Shown here one piece after another: positions 9,501-18,496 of a DNA stretch of 64,000 nucleotides. Positions within the stretch are counted from its first letter, which is position 1. Each line of letters opens with the position of its first letter. The position numbers were made by a program, and so were the translations under genes. Location: contig CAJNDS010002190.1 in assembly GCA_905221605.1 (NCBI GenBank), positions 2,247,788-2,311,787 on the forward strand, read 5' to 3'. The notes under the pieces were generated by a model that did not search any database, was not told where the DNA came from, and saw only the letters and a list, made by a program, of their open reading frames with translations. This stretch comes from Symbiodinium natans. Its lineage: Eukaryota; Sar; Dinophyceae; Suessiales; Symbiodiniaceae.

Positions 9501-10099
9501 AGCCAGTGGAAGAGCCATATCCTGCAAACCTACAAGTGATGACTTCACCGGCCTTTCATGCACATGACGAAGTAGAATGCGCACATACACTTCGTTTTGT
9601 CACGGATGGCAGTGCTCGTTGTGGAGTAGGAGGATGGGCAGTAGTCATGGCGACCCCCCTGTCTGAACTGTCACAGGCAATCCTTTGCTATGGCAAGCTC
9701 CCAGGCAAGAGCACTAACATTAGAGCTGAGATTGCTGCGATCAGCCATGCCTTTCGGCTAGCGAAGGAGTTCCACCACTGGAACCCCTCGATACCCATAG
9801 AGGTGTGGAGTGACTCTCTCTTTGTCATTCATGTCCTGGAGGACCGCTACTATACTGCCTTGAATGCAATGGAGATGTCTGAGGCGCAACAACTATGGTG
9901 CCAGGTCTCCGCCTTTGTCCGGCTTAGGCACGTTAGAGCCCACACGGGCATAGCACTGAATGAATTGGCTGACACATATGCCAAACATGCCCTAAGCCTA
10001 CAACACACGCGCAGAGTCTTCCGTACCCAAGACTTCCGACGGGCACATTTTTGTGACACAAGGGATGAGACGCCTCAGATCTGGATGTGGGAGAGCTAG
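6548..10099 (+). CDS. LINE endonuclease / reverse transcriptase / RNase H polyprotein
   Basis: The frame is open from 6548 (right after the upstream TGA) to TAG 10097-10099. Coding must begin upstream of 6608, because the endonuclease motif WNLRG lies at about 6587-6601; there is no in-frame ATG before it. Residue numbers here count from 6608. The APE-type endonuclease spans about 1-225 (FLQE, GADTN, SRIDF, SDH at 215-217). The reverse transcriptase follows: LPKK and RPICL, RIDISQAFD, LLQGSPYS, and the catalytic YADD at 653-656. RNase H is C-terminal, with D1000 (TDGS), E1041 (AEI), D1069 (SDS), and a HVRAHTG...NELAD motif near 1115. The protein nicks target DNA, copies the element RNA at the nick and removes RNA from the hybrid. 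All catalytic residues checked are present. Confidence 0.93.
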   Translation, partial: HVLEHAPVLHSVSWNLRGKPLNSLCEVWDVLDLSGTDFVFLQELGGLDFSEQTWKTQEIDLGGRHMLFYLASPVNSFRGQAVGIPLDMANRVTEVRIFSAGLALRLKQSGIQSFLISMHLPHSQREDCLQVWTDMMHATREFTARIRMHDTIVIGADTNYELLEHVPRTHQSDERAMMWQTLKQELGLSSTTPGEATWSNTRGASSRIDFLCYRSPGLDTVCQTVVPDSDRLLGSDHKAVTVGFRALRHPRTKERKHQTHKCGKWRVNVARALEEFDAAPLQTNPQAVLQGVAGKTTFRDNSCRYRDPPPIKDLIQRRKRTAGAQARALALEIVHMRAQAKKAWMEEILVRSSQGDFTAISYLKKRQSAQSTQSSYIIRAGGEDRAIADLRSFYKRKYTPQDPAMPGLAEAMFLSRAGKLEKPRDITVEEVLATLARCKHGKSTGMDGIPYELIQVMMQSKHAPSVAVFLTEVLNNVEPVPEEWLTGQVALLPKKQEPRAPKDLRPICLSAAMGKIFTKILWSRIRTHCSSPRANQLSGIDGAQGLDGAATVQHVVRLSQEWGEPLVAMRIDISQAFDTLRHEAVSTWLASLGPLQESHALLKVILATSICISFGAARWTQKLHQGLLQGSPYSAELFSRVLDWFVGIAYDTWEATESTWLRNGDRKLFCVIYADDLVLFATSHEQMRRMLEHLNRLLASIGLRIALEKCAYLQSNDLPDEAITVDGTTIPKVPHFIFLGVLIGFGVQCQDVLAARLVQTVNSFHGYYSILTRADSPIRKRLQLLNTFVTSRWRWMSGCIRPVTAVKNMLDRLHTNMLVSMCRLKDDVFAGVTGNWVVKRRASRMIAQLVEHATWSGTHAQMFFRYWGHAARRTDGSNPVYQAINIRSSPWQWTNQDRRRVLGFWPNTERFLQLAWTKYRQPAQPFWWAGAALDRQIWSDFSMTWLQTKNLMPQQHYRDLSLVDLQDRMLLQMDEVFTLMPMRHQPVEEPYPANLQVMTSPAFHAHDEVECAHTLRFVTDGSARCGVGGWAVVMATPLSELSQAILCYGKLPGKSTNIRAEIAAISHAFRLAKEFHHWNPSIPIEVWSDSLFVIHVLEDRYYTALNAMEMSEAQQLWCQVSAFVRLRHVRAHTGIALNELADTYAKHALSLQHTRRVFRTQDFRRAHFCDTRDETPQIWMWES

Positions 10100-10297
10100 G
10101 GGGGGGGGGGGCGGGACGGACATGTAATTGGTTTGTGCACACGCCTTTGCAACATGACCGTGCTTGTTCTCCCTCTCTCCTAGGTTTCGACTTCTCCACG
10201 CAGCCCTCTCCGTGCATTTTGGCCCACCCCAGTAGCTCCCTCTGAGTAGACAAACGCTCACTCCATATACCTTTCATACATTTCATTTCATTTTGCC
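10100..10297 (+). other. Intergenic spacer with G-run and splice-acceptor-like tract
   Basis: It begins with a G-run at 10098-10112. A pyrimidine tract at 10161-10181 is followed by TAG (AG at 10182-10183), the pattern of a 3' splice site. In a dinoflagellate this could be a trans-splicing acceptor for the ORF at 10298. Confidence 0.45.
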
Positions 10298-11587
10298 ATG
10301 GCGAACGTTCCGGGCGGGACAGATGTGCCTCGGGCTACTCCACTCCCAGAGTGGCTGCAACTGAGTGGCTCGCAGGATGGCTTCTGGGCGGGCAGGAAGT
10401 GGACAACACTGCTCCCAGAGTGGATGCAACAGGATGAGAAAGCCATCACTTTCGTGACGACTGCCATTGTAGCGATTGCCCTGGGAGTGGTTTTGGGTCC
10501 TGTGATGAGAAAGACTCTCTACGCCGTGACTGCATGGTTTTTCTTGCAGGCAACCAGAGTCATGAAGGCCCCTTACAAGCTTACTGGATGCCTTTGTAAG
10601 CTGTGCAGGCGTGGCAAAAAGGAAGGGGCGGCTGGACAACACCGCGAGACCCAGCAGATGAATGAGGGACATTCGAACACCCTTCGTCAACAGATAGAGG
10701 CTTTCTGGACTGACGTACGTGACAGCCTCAAATGCATGACCAGCCTTGTCACCGACCTCTGGAAGGAGACGAGCCGCAGCTGTGGTGAGCTGAAGATTGC
10801 CCAGCAACAAGCAGTCCAAACGCTCAAAGACTCTTTTCAGGAGATGACGAAGTTGGTTGAGAAGGCTGTGGAGAACGTCACGCGGCATGTTGACAAACTC
10901 CAGTTCCCGAGCCCCACGGCTATCAACAACCTCCTTGAACAGTCACGCACGGTGCTCCTACAGCAACTTGCGACAACAATGGACGAAACCAGTGCTGCAC
11001 TGCAAAATGTCATGGTGGGACATCAGCGTCAAGCAGCTCAAAATTTCGACAGGGTCAAGCAGGAGATAGTCCAGCGCACAAGGGAACTGGAGACCATGGA
11101 GAAGCAGTTGGACCAGCATGCTCGCCGACAGTTCGAGACCCTCAAGGAGATCCAGGACTCGATGATGAAGATGCAAGAAACTCTCGATGGTCACAATCAT
11201 GTTCTGGCCAAACTGGAAGACATGACTGGCAAACAGGAAGTGGCAATGGCTCGCTTTGCTGAAGCCATTGATCGAAGTCGGCAGATGGCAGAGGACGTCT
11301 CCACGGACACGGAGAGAATCCTTGCTGCCCTTGATGCCATTCAAGAACGTATGGGCCCGCCTGTGCCCTACCGACAGCCGCCAGTGACCAGACCGGGGCC
11401 TAGCACGCAAGCGAACCCCGCCTTTGACCATGGGAATGCAGGCATGACGGGAGTCAGGCCAATTCAACTGGCCCATGCGATCCCGATGCAGACCCCCGGT
11501 GGCGCGGTCCAGGCGCACAACCCCAGAGGAGAGATCTTGAGGGTCGTCTTGGATCACCTCACCAGTCCCAACTCGGGGGGCCCATAA
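10298..11587 (+). CDS. Membrane-anchored long coiled-coil protein
   Basis: 429 codons from ATG 10298, which has a good context (GCCATGG), to TAA. Residues about 45-85 hold one or two hydrophobic segments (VTTAIVAIALGVVLGPV, then YAVTAWFFLQA), followed by a Lys/Arg/Cys patch that suggests a cytosolic side. Residues about 120-350 are almost entirely helical heptads rich in Gln, Glu, Met and Lys, predicting a long coiled coil. The C-terminal 70 residues are Pro/Gly-rich and disordered. I recognise no family. The layout of short N-terminus, anchor and extended rod recalls tethering or scaffolding proteins. It lies between the reverse transcriptase and the oxygenase-like ORF on the same strand, so it may be an accessory gene of the element. 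Function unknown. Confidence 0.65.
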   Translation: MANVPGGTDVPRATPLPEWLQLSGSQDGFWAGRKWTTLLPEWMQQDEKAITFVTTAIVAIALGVVLGPVMRKTLYAVTAWFFLQATRVMKAPYKLTGCLCKLCRRGKKEGAAGQHRETQQMNEGHSNTLRQQIEAFWTDVRDSLKCMTSLVTDLWKETSRSCGELKIAQQQAVQTLKDSFQEMTKLVEKAVENVTRHVDKLQFPSPTAINNLLEQSRTVLLQQLATTMDETSAALQNVMVGHQRQAAQNFDRVKQEIVQRTRELETMEKQLDQHARRQFETLKEIQDSMMKMQETLDGHNHVLAKLEDMTGKQEVAMARFAEAIDRSRQMAEDVSTDTERILAALDAIQERMGPPVPYRQPPVTRPGPSTQANPAFDHGNAGMTGVRPIQLAHAIPMQTPGGAVQAHNPRGEILRVVLDHLTSPNSGGP

Positions 11588-12561
11588 AGACCTGGACCGC
11601 GATGGCGTATGGGCTCTGAGGCTACCTTTGCATGTTTCAATTCACTGCAAAGCATGCACGTGCATGGACCCCCCTTGCTTAGCTTTGTCAGCAACCCACT
11701 CCCCTGTATGAACGGTGTTACACCTAAGTCATGTCTGCATGTGCATGCAAGCCATAAAGAACCGTGCAATGGTGGCCCCTAATTTGACTTTCTCCGGTAG
11801 TTTTTGCATGCCGCCCCTTCTCCCCTCGAATCTCACTCCCCGTATCCCTGTAGCCCCATATCCCTCCAACCTCCCAAAGACGGTGTCCCCCACATGTTGA
11901 CTACACCCCGGGAAGCGGCTTTTCCGGTTTTGGCTTTGAACTGTTCTTTAGCCGTGCTCTCCGCTGAGAAGGGCTGGAAAGGCTGCGGGCCCATAATTAA
12001 GAATTAGCTACTGCCGGTGCATGTAATCACGTAGCTGACATGTCTTGCTGTCATTGTACAAGAGCCTGATGGCTGGGAAAGATGCACATATCGATTAACT
12101 AGCTTACCCCCACCTTCTCCAACCCTAAACCATAAAAATTCACTTGAGTGTGCTCTCTCCCATTGCACAGGGCCGGACGGCATACAAAATAGCTTTGCAC
12201 GCAGCCCCATAGGCCTCAGCCTCTATTCTTCGACAGGCGAACGTACCATAGGGACTGCATGTATGCCCTGTGAGTGCCTGACGATAGCAAAGTAGGCTCA
12301 TGAAGACCGCCCGGTGCCTCTGGCCGTGAACAAAACAATTGCCGAAGCAATGATGGCAGCTACGCCTTGGACTTTGCATCAATTTAAATAAAGTGCAGCA
12401 AAGCATCGTGTGGCTGAAGCTTTTGGTTTGCAGCATGCTGAAGTTGTTTTCCGACGTGCATGTAAACCTCCCTCTCTTTCCCTCTTCTTCCTAGCAACGC
12501 TGCCTCAGCCTCCTTGCACTCCTGACCCCAAACAAGCCCGCAACCCCCCTTAAAACCACAC
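11588..12561 (+). other. Spacer with a second acceptor-like tract
   Basis: No convincing gene. A CT-rich tract at 12465-12492 ends in CTAG (AG 12493-12494), 67 bases before the next ORF, again resembling a splice acceptor. TGCATG-type motifs recur. Confidence 0.4.
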
Positions 12562-13572
12562 ATGAACCAGACGGTGGATGCATGTGGTGTGCAAAGGGAG
12601 GGAACCACGGGCGCAGGGAAAGGGGAGAGGGAGGGCAAGACTCCTTGGAAGTGTGACGAGGACATGGAGGATGGACACGGCGAGAACCCTTTTGCAGGCA
12701 TCCCAGTTGAACACTTTCTCTTCATGACGCCCCGACTAGATCCGGAAGCGCCAGTAGAAACCTTTGCCAGGCATGCGCTCCCTAAGGCCTGCCTAACAGA
12801 AAGGAAACGACAACTGAGCACTGTTTGGGGCCTTCTGCCAGGTGCAGTCAAGTTTCGTTTTAGACAGGAAGGTCATCAACTGTGTCAGTTTGGTATGAGC
12901 TCGCGCACCTCCGCCTTGCCCACGAAAGCTGCGATCCTATATCCCCACACGACACTTTTGCTGACCAAAATTGTGCAGGAAGTTTTTCCGAAACACCTTT
13001 TCACGACGGTGAGTCTGAAAGCGAACCCCCAAAACATCTGCACTGGTGTACATAAGGACCTCAAGAACGCCAATCTCCCCACGGCAATCCTGGGAATACA
13101 GGGAACGCAGCACTGTGGCATATGGATTGAGGACTCGCAAGGTGCATACTTCTGTGAGCACCAAGGTGTGATCCTCAGAGGGACGGTTAGGGACATAGAC
13201 CAGGGCCTGACATTCTCGGCCAAGCAACTCTGGCACAGTGGTGTTGAGCGGAAGGGAAGCTGTGACACGAGGCTGACCCTCATTGCATATGTAGGACGGA
13301 ATGTGCTCTCGGGCACGCACAAGCTACAATGCTGGCTGGACAAGTTTGGTTTTGTCCAGCCGACGCCGACCCAAGTGGAGGCAGCGAGCCACGATGTTTG
13401 CATAGCCGGTCACATGTATCGACAAAGCCAACTCAGAGCCCGTAGGTCGGAAGGCACGAAAGCACAAGCATTTCTTTGTGTTGACACCAGCAGAAAGACG
13501 CCGGACCCTAAATCAGGACTGGAAGGTCTGGCGCTTGAAAGCTCGGCTAAGGTGCCCCGCCTTAGATTGTGA
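12562..13572 (+). CDS. 2-oxoglutarate/Fe(II)-dependent oxygenase-like protein
   Basis: 336 codons from ATG 12562 to TGA 13570-13572. The core at residues about 150-245 carries the hallmarks of the double-stranded beta-helix oxygenases: H164-x-D166 (in GVHKDL), a distal H225 (in WHSGVE) and R237 (in TRLTLIAY), twelve residues later, where the 2-oxoglutarate-binding Arg/Lys is expected. These would bind Fe(II) and cosubstrate. Substrate is unknown; the family hydroxylates proteins, DNA, RNA or small molecules. Transposon-borne oxygenases of this superfamily are known in other eukaryotes. It lies downstream of the reverse transcriptase on the same strand, preceded by its own acceptor-like tract. 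The fold assignment rests on the motif set; membership of the element is inferred. Confidence 0.7.
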   Translation: MNQTVDACGVQREGTTGAGKGEREGKTPWKCDEDMEDGHGENPFAGIPVEHFLFMTPRLDPEAPVETFARHALPKACLTERKRQLSTVWGLLPGAVKFRFRQEGHQLCQFGMSSRTSALPTKAAILYPHTTLLLTKIVQEVFPKHLFTTVSLKANPQNICTGVHKDLKNANLPTAILGIQGTQHCGIWIEDSQGAYFCEHQGVILRGTVRDIDQGLTFSAKQLWHSGVERKGSCDTRLTLIAYVGRNVLSGTHKLQCWLDKFGFVQPTPTQVEAASHDVCIAGHMYRQSQLRARRSEGTKAQAFLCVDTSRKTPDPKSGLEGLALESSAKVPRLRL

Positions 13573-13599
13573 CTTGGGAGCCTCTCAGACAGAACCAGG

Positions 13600-13703
13600 G
13601 TGAGTGAGAGAGTAAATTTTGGGATGTAGGGCAACCCCCCCCCCCTCTCTCACTTCCTTGCTCGCTCTTCCTTCTCCCTGTCTTACTACTGTCTTGTCAA
13701 TAG
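13600..13703 (+). other. Possible spliceosomal intron after the oxygenase stop codon
   Basis: GTGAGT at 13600-13605 is a canonical 5' splice site. A long pyrimidine-rich stretch (about 13635-13695) leads to AATAG with AG at 13702-13703. The 104-base interval lies just after the stop codon, in what would be the 3' UTR; the acceptor could instead serve trans-splicing of a downstream RNA. Confidence 0.4.
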
Positions 13704-15859
13704 GAGAACAGGGGTTTTTTCATGATCTCAGATTGGAGGACAACAGACTGCAGTACATATAATGGTGTCACTCCCTCTGCAGCCATGGTGCCCTCTGCAC
13801 GCGACAGCTTTCACTGAGAACCTGGAATCTGCCCTTGTGCTCTGGAACGGCCGATGCAATAGTGGTGACGACTGCTGCCCGCAACGTGCCTGACGCTGTG
13901 GGAGTGAACCCCCCACGACACGCAGTGCATGGTCTAGGCCTTTGGAGGCCAATGCTACACAATACTGGTGCTGAGGAGGCTCTATGTCAGAAGACAAAGA
14001 GCGAAATTTCAGAATCGCTGTGGGTAAGCCACAGGACACTGAAACATTCATTACACCAGTGAAGAGGCTGTGTGGGAGGCTTCATAGCAGAGGCAGAACC
14101 AGTGGGTGGACCACGCAAAGCTGGACAGACAGAAAGCAATGGTGCTGAGCATTGGTGCGTGTATCTACGCAACGGGGATGCTGTCACTTGGTGCATTCTG
14201 AGTTTTCGCTTTCCGAGTGGGACACTTTCTGGATGGTGACAACACCTTTGGTCTGAATTTGGCGAATTCACTTTGTCGATGGAGGTATGGACCTACTGCA
14301 TGCTGGGACGCGCCGAATCACATGGATAAGTCTGGAATTCGAGGAATTCACTTTGATGAATTGACTCTGAATTGGTGAGAGAGAATGACCCTGCAGTTGT
14401 TGACGCTGACTGGCATGACTGGCACGCGAATTCAAGAAGGAGGAGCTGAGAGTGATGCATGTAATTAGAGAATTTGACGAATTTGCAGCATGCTAATCCC
14501 TGAATTCAGAACGCGGACACATGAACAGTATGGTAGGGTACTCCACCAATTTCAATGCATGCATGCAAGTCTTGAGATCCTCTAAGGCATGAGAGTGCCT
14601 GCGTGGTTTGCCCCAACCTCTGTAGTGGACCTGCATACATGGCATTTCTCTGAGAACCTGCATGCGTACCTTTTTGTTGGCTCTGCATGATGAATCCGTG
14701 TGCGAAATGGGTGGCGGGGCCTGTGCTAAATACCTTTGTCCCTATGTTCTGAATACTCTATGTTGTTTGTGGCTCTTGCTCTTCACCAGGATCGACACCA
14801 CCACGTTTCAAGAACAGATCGAGAGTAGGGGTGCACGGCGAGATGCGGAACGCAGTGATGCTCTGTTCGCATTGTTAGGATCTATGTGGTTTGTGGGTTC
14901 CGGCTGGTCTCATTGTTTGGATCGATGTGGTTTGGGGTTGCTGAGGTACGGGCGGGAGTATCTTGCAGGACCTGTCTGTATAGCCTTGAATTGGGCTTTC
15001 TGAAACACCCTTCTTTGGCACTGTAGCTGACCTTCGTTTTGACATGATTGCTATCAGAAAGCCCTGTCTGTGATTTCGGCCAAAACTGATGTACATAGAC
15101 ATGGGAGTGGCTCTGCAGTCCATGCTCCCCAGCTGCCTCACTGTGAAAGTGAGCGTGCATCCTTTAGGAAGGCCCCCTCACGGCAACACGGATCCACTTG
15201 TTTGCATCTGTTCGGGATCTATGTGGTTGTTTGGTTGTTTCGGTGGTGGTGTTCAGTATCGTTGGGATCCATGTGGTACTATGGGTTGGTGCTGGTCTTG
15301 CCTGGCACGTGTTGCTTCGAGAGCCCCTTCTGTCCCATACAAACTTGGGACCCTGCTGTCTTTTGGGTTTCTGGTGTAGTTATGTCAATTTTCAATTTTC
15401 AGTCGCTGATGGGCTCCAGGGCTGCCACTGTACAAGAGCCGATGTGGCCAGGCAGAGGGAGTACAAGCGACGATCCTTTGTAATGTCTCCTGTCGGAGTG
15501 GCGAAACACTTCCTTTGAGAGGGGTATGGTTGGGAGTGTAGTTGAGTAAGAATGCTGGAGTGTTTCGCTTTCAGAGTGAATGTGCCAAGGTGCTAGGCAC
15601 CCCCCCCTGAGGTCCTTTGAGACCTGGGAGTTTTCTCCTGGGAAGAGATGGGAGTCCACTGGGCTGGGGTTTGTGTTGTCTAGATGCGTCCCCTTGATGG
15701 TCTTATTTAGTTGGGGGTTCCTCACCTCGGTTTGTACCGGATCCCCATCGCTTCCCGCATATGTGTATGCTGGCTTTAAAGGCAATTTCTTCTTGAGTGC
15801 GCACCTTTTCCCGGAACTAGTCCCTGCAACGTGGCCACAGTGTCAGCTAGGCGGGTGGC
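13704..15859 (+). other. Non-coding tail of the element, TG-rich
   Basis: Small open frames exist on both strands but none looks like a conserved protein. The motif GGAT(C/A)TATGTGGT or close variants occurs at 14879, 14919, 15209 and 15262, giving a dispersed degenerate repeat. No telomere-like heptamers and no foldback elements occur. It could be the 3' UTR of the element or the flanking insertion site. Confidence 0.4.
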
Positions 15860-15869
15860 AAAAAAAAAA
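15860..15869 (+). other. A-run, possible poly(A) end of the retrocopy
   Basis: Ten A residues sit at the switch from repeat-free sequence to the repeat-laden region. Confidence 0.4.
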
Positions 15870-15871
15870 AC

Positions 15872-15966
15872 CCTATACTGGGTATTACTTTGGGAGAATT
15901 TCAAATTTCCCTTCTTTCCCCATTCATAAGTAGTTTTCAAAGGGCTTTCAAGCAACACCCAGTATA
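15872..15966. mobile_element. Short foldback element
   Basis: Imperfect terminal inverted repeats: CTATACTGGGTATTAC at the left and AACACCCAGTATAAG at the right, 95 bases in total. Similar TACTGGGT(A/G)T ends occur near 17868, 33010 and 50250. Confidence 0.6.
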
Positions 15967-16097
15967 AGATAGGGACGTGTTATCGTTGAGCGTGAAAGAG
16001 CAGCTCCAGTCAGGCGAGGCAATACCATGGAGACACCGACGACTTGGGCTTCCGAGCGGCTTTCACCAAGCTGCCCGGTCCGGTAACGAAACATCTT

Positions 16098-16420
16098 CAG
16101 GGTTTAGGGTTTAGGGTTTAGGGTTTAGAGTTCTTTAAATCACTTGGTAGCCCAGAGGTAACCCTAAACCCTAAACCCTAAACCCTGGTACCCTTGTGAA
16201 CTTTTGTTTTGTTTTGAGTTCCCTTATATACAGGGCTCTTGAAATCACTAGGTAGCCCAGTGGTACCCTTGTGACCCGTTATTTTGGGTTATGGGTTCCC
16301 TTCCAGATAACCAACCCCGAAAAAAGGTGCCCCTATTTAGTGTTTATTTCAGGGTTCGGATCCTTCTAAATAGTGTTTTCACACAAACAAAGAATGGGAT
16401 CCGCTTTTTCCTAGGTTACT
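16098..16420. repeat. Inverted telomere-like arrays and a foldback family E element
   Basis: TTTAGGG units at 16098-16130 face CCCTAAA units at 16160-16186. The motif GGTAGCCCAG(A/T)GGTACC occurs at about 16145 and 16250, with AACCAACCCCGAAAAAAGG at about 16310. The same family recurs at 23741-23853 and 57286-57366. No gene in this stretch. Confidence 0.7.
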
Positions 16421-16618
16421 GGAGCCAAGGAATCATCCATGGACAGCCGCCAATCCCTTAGGGGAAGCCCTGAAGCCTCAAACCCAAAGCAAAAACACTC
16501 TAAATCCAAAAAGCCCAATACCTCTAATTAAGGTAGATACCTTCAGTCATATCAAGGACCTCTGTGGGTCAGGGTTTGGGAATAGAATTCCAGACAGCTT
16601 CGAGCCCGGATCGTTCAG

Positions 16619-16680
16619 CCGTTGAACTCAGACCTTCGGAAGCTCAAGGCCCTAGCCGAAGAAACGCCGACGCCCAGGAC
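16619..16680 (+). CDS. Exon-like island (helical, Lys/Leu-rich)
   Basis: Follows GATCGTTCAG. It reads PLNSDLRKLKALAEETP and onwards without stops. The 3' edge is unclear; a GA-type donor near 16678 is possible. Confidence 0.35.
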
Positions 16681-16740
16681 CCCTACACGACACCAGACCC
16701 CAACCCTCCAACGATGCATCCTCCCTGGTCTGTTTTGTAG

Positions 16741-16804
16741 GCTGGTGCGCAGCCGGCAGATGAAGGTCATCCCAAGGCAAGCCGAAACCCCGCAAAACCT
16801 GAGG
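16741..16804 (+). CDS. Exon-like island
   Basis: The acceptor is good (CTGGTCTGTTTTGTAG) and the island is followed by GTTTAGGG at 16805, so the intron starts directly with the telomere-like motif. It reads AGAQPADEGHPKASRN and on. Confidence 0.45.
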
Positions 16805-17249
16805 GTTTAGGGTTTTAGGGTTTTGGGGTGTAGGGTTTAGGGTCACCCAAGCATGGATGCAAAAGGGTTTAGGGTTTTGGGGTTTAGGGTTTTGGGGTTA
16901 AAGGGTTTGGATCTAACATCCTGGCACCTCTGCGAGGCTGGAGTCCTGAACCCGAAGCTCGAAATATGGGGAGCCTACCCAAGGAGCCCGATACCTCTTA
17001 ACTAAAATACGGAGTATACTTCAACACATGTACGAATCAGAGATGTGATTTGAGGGATGTTCCTGACGCAAGGGGTGTTGGGTTCTTTGGGTGCAGCGTT
17101 GAGGGTTATCCCCTTGACAGTCTGTGAATTTACAAGCTCAAGTGCCCTTCACAAGCTGAAGTGCCCTTGAATTCAGTAGGACCCTGAACCCTAAACCCTA
17201 AACCCTAAACTCTGAAAACAACTGCCAAGCCGCAGCTCTCTTTTCGCAG

Positions 17250-17357
17250 CAGGCATATGCGGGTGTGATGTTGGGTGCCTTGCGTTTCAACGTGTCTTGG
17301 GGGAATTTGCAATGCCTGCCTGCGCATTTTGAAAGCTGCGTCGCCAAAGGCCTTTGG
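17250..17357 (+). CDS. Exon-like island, 36 codons
   Basis: Acceptor CTCTCTTTTCGCAG, preceded by CCCTAAA units. It reads QAYAGVMLGALRFNVSWGNL and continues to a GT donor (GTCATTTTAGGG). Phase 0 in, 0 out. Confidence 0.5.
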
Positions 17358-17423
17358 GTCATTTTAGGGCCCTTGGTTCACAGGCATAGAGCCCTGCTCC
17401 TCACCCCCCCGAAAACCCCCCAA

Positions 17424-17540
17424 GTCACCCTAACCCTAAACCCCCTAAACCCCCTAAACCCCCCAAACCCCCCAACCCCCCTACACCCCCTAAACCCTCT
17501 AAACCCCCCTAAACCCCCTAAACCCTAAACCCCCCCCCCC
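17424..17540 (+). repeat. Expanded C-rich telomere-like array
   Basis: Variant units with extra C (CCCCCTAAA, CCCCTAAA) and an embedded poly-C run. It lies in the presumed intron between the exon islands at 17250 and 17553. Confidence 0.85.
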
Positions 17541-17552
17541 CTACCCCCCAAG

Positions 17553-17619
17553 TCACCCAGTCACCCTCAGATTTGGACACCTCAGGACCAGACTTCGCCC
17601 CTACAAGCAAACTCTGAAC
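17553..17619 (+). CDS. Exon-like island, Pro/Gln/Ser-rich
   Basis: It follows CCCCCCAAG and ends directly at GTTTAGGG (17620). It reads SPSHPQIWTPQDQTSPLQAN. Phase 0 in, 1 out, matching both neighbours. Confidence 0.5.
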
Positions 17620-17706
17620 GTTTAGGGTTTAGGGTTTAGGGTTCAAGGGAACCCTGAACCCTCGACCCTCAGTCGCAGCCCCCCCCCCCCCCCCCCTTTT
17701 TCCCAG

Positions 17707-17738
17707 GTACGGATTTGACGCTTCGCCGGAAGGACTTG
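17707..17738 (+). CDS. Exon-like island
   Basis: Acceptor: poly-C, then TTTTTCCCAG. Joined in phase to the previous island it gives RTDLTLRRKDL up to a possible GC donor at 17739. The other frame (YGFDASPEGLGFF) is also open, so the frame is not settled. Confidence 0.35.
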
Positions 17739-18208
17739 GCTTTTTCAATTCCCCCTCCCCCCCTCCCCACTCTCCGTACTACTATCAACCCCTCCCCATA
17801 TGAAGCAGGGTTTACATTACCTTTTTGGTGAGTGTACATAAGGTTCCTTTTAATATTGGTGAGTGTATATACTGGGTGTCCTTTTCAGGGTACAAGAAAT
17901 ATATACCCTACTTCATATCGCCCCACTATGTTGTAGCTATACCCCTTCCCCCCCAGAACTACCCCCCCTCCTAAATCCCCAATACATAGTTGTACCGCTT
18001 AGCTTTGCTGGGTCTTGGAATCAATTTAAAGTGCTATTTAACCAAGGAGCATGCCTGAAATTCAGGGTAAATCTATCGGATATGAATTAGGAGGTATTTT
18101 ACTCTGGGAGGGAAGCCCTACTTTTACACAGCGATGCCCTTTTGCACAACACTGGAGTTCGCAAGGCTACTGGGAAAACGGTCGGGGAAGTTGTGACGGG
18201 TATGGGTT

Positions 18209-18314
18209 CTTGGAGGTTCAGAGACTTATTACCCCAACTATCACTGTACTTATAAGCCCCCTAAGCCCTCTAAATAGACTGATTGGGGTTGTACGTACCA
18301 ATGAACCTCCAAGT
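18209..18314. mobile_element. Foldback/MITE element, family A copy 2
   Basis: Starts CTTGGAGGTTCA and ends ATGAACCTCCAAGT, with diverged inner arms. Confidence 0.7.
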
Positions 18315-18411
18315 TTAGATGCATAGTAGTATGCTGCGTGCCCTCCAGGTCAGGCTTTTGTGTGCAGGCTGTTTTCGAGCTTCCTGCTTGGGTGTCGCGG
18401 GGGGGTGCAAC

Positions 18412-18484
18412 CCTAAACCCTAAACCCTCAACCCTAAACCCTAAACCCTAAACCCTAAACCCTAAACCCTAAACCCTAAACCCC
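18412..18484 (+). repeat. CCCTAAA array
   Basis: About ten nearly perfect units immediately before an exon-like island. Confidence 0.9.
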
Positions 18485-18496
18485 GAAGGAGTAGAG

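Larger units (their letters stand above)
4301..15869 (+). mobile_element. Multi-ORF LINE-like retroelement (3' limit uncertain)
   Basis: Five ORFs lie on one strand (4569-5474, 5471-6547, 6548-10099, 10298-11587, 12562-13572) in sequence free of telomere-like arrays and foldback elements, in contrast to both flanks. The left limit is the DinoSL relic at 4301. A run of ten A at 15860-15869 could be the poly(A) end. If so, one RNA of about 11.5 kb was inserted. The enzymatic core is a LINE of the APE-endonuclease plus RNase H type. Whether the last two ORFs and the 2.3-kb tail after 13572 belong to the element is inferred from continuity, strand and lack of host repeats. All reverse-transcriptase and RNase H catalytic residues I can find are intact, suggesting a recent insertion. 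Confidence 0.65.

Noticed and set aside
13987-15785. Several 60-137 codon frames on both strands in the tail of the retroelement
   Set aside because: No domain, biased Cys/Trp/Val composition from TG-rich sequence, and overlapping frames on opposite strands.
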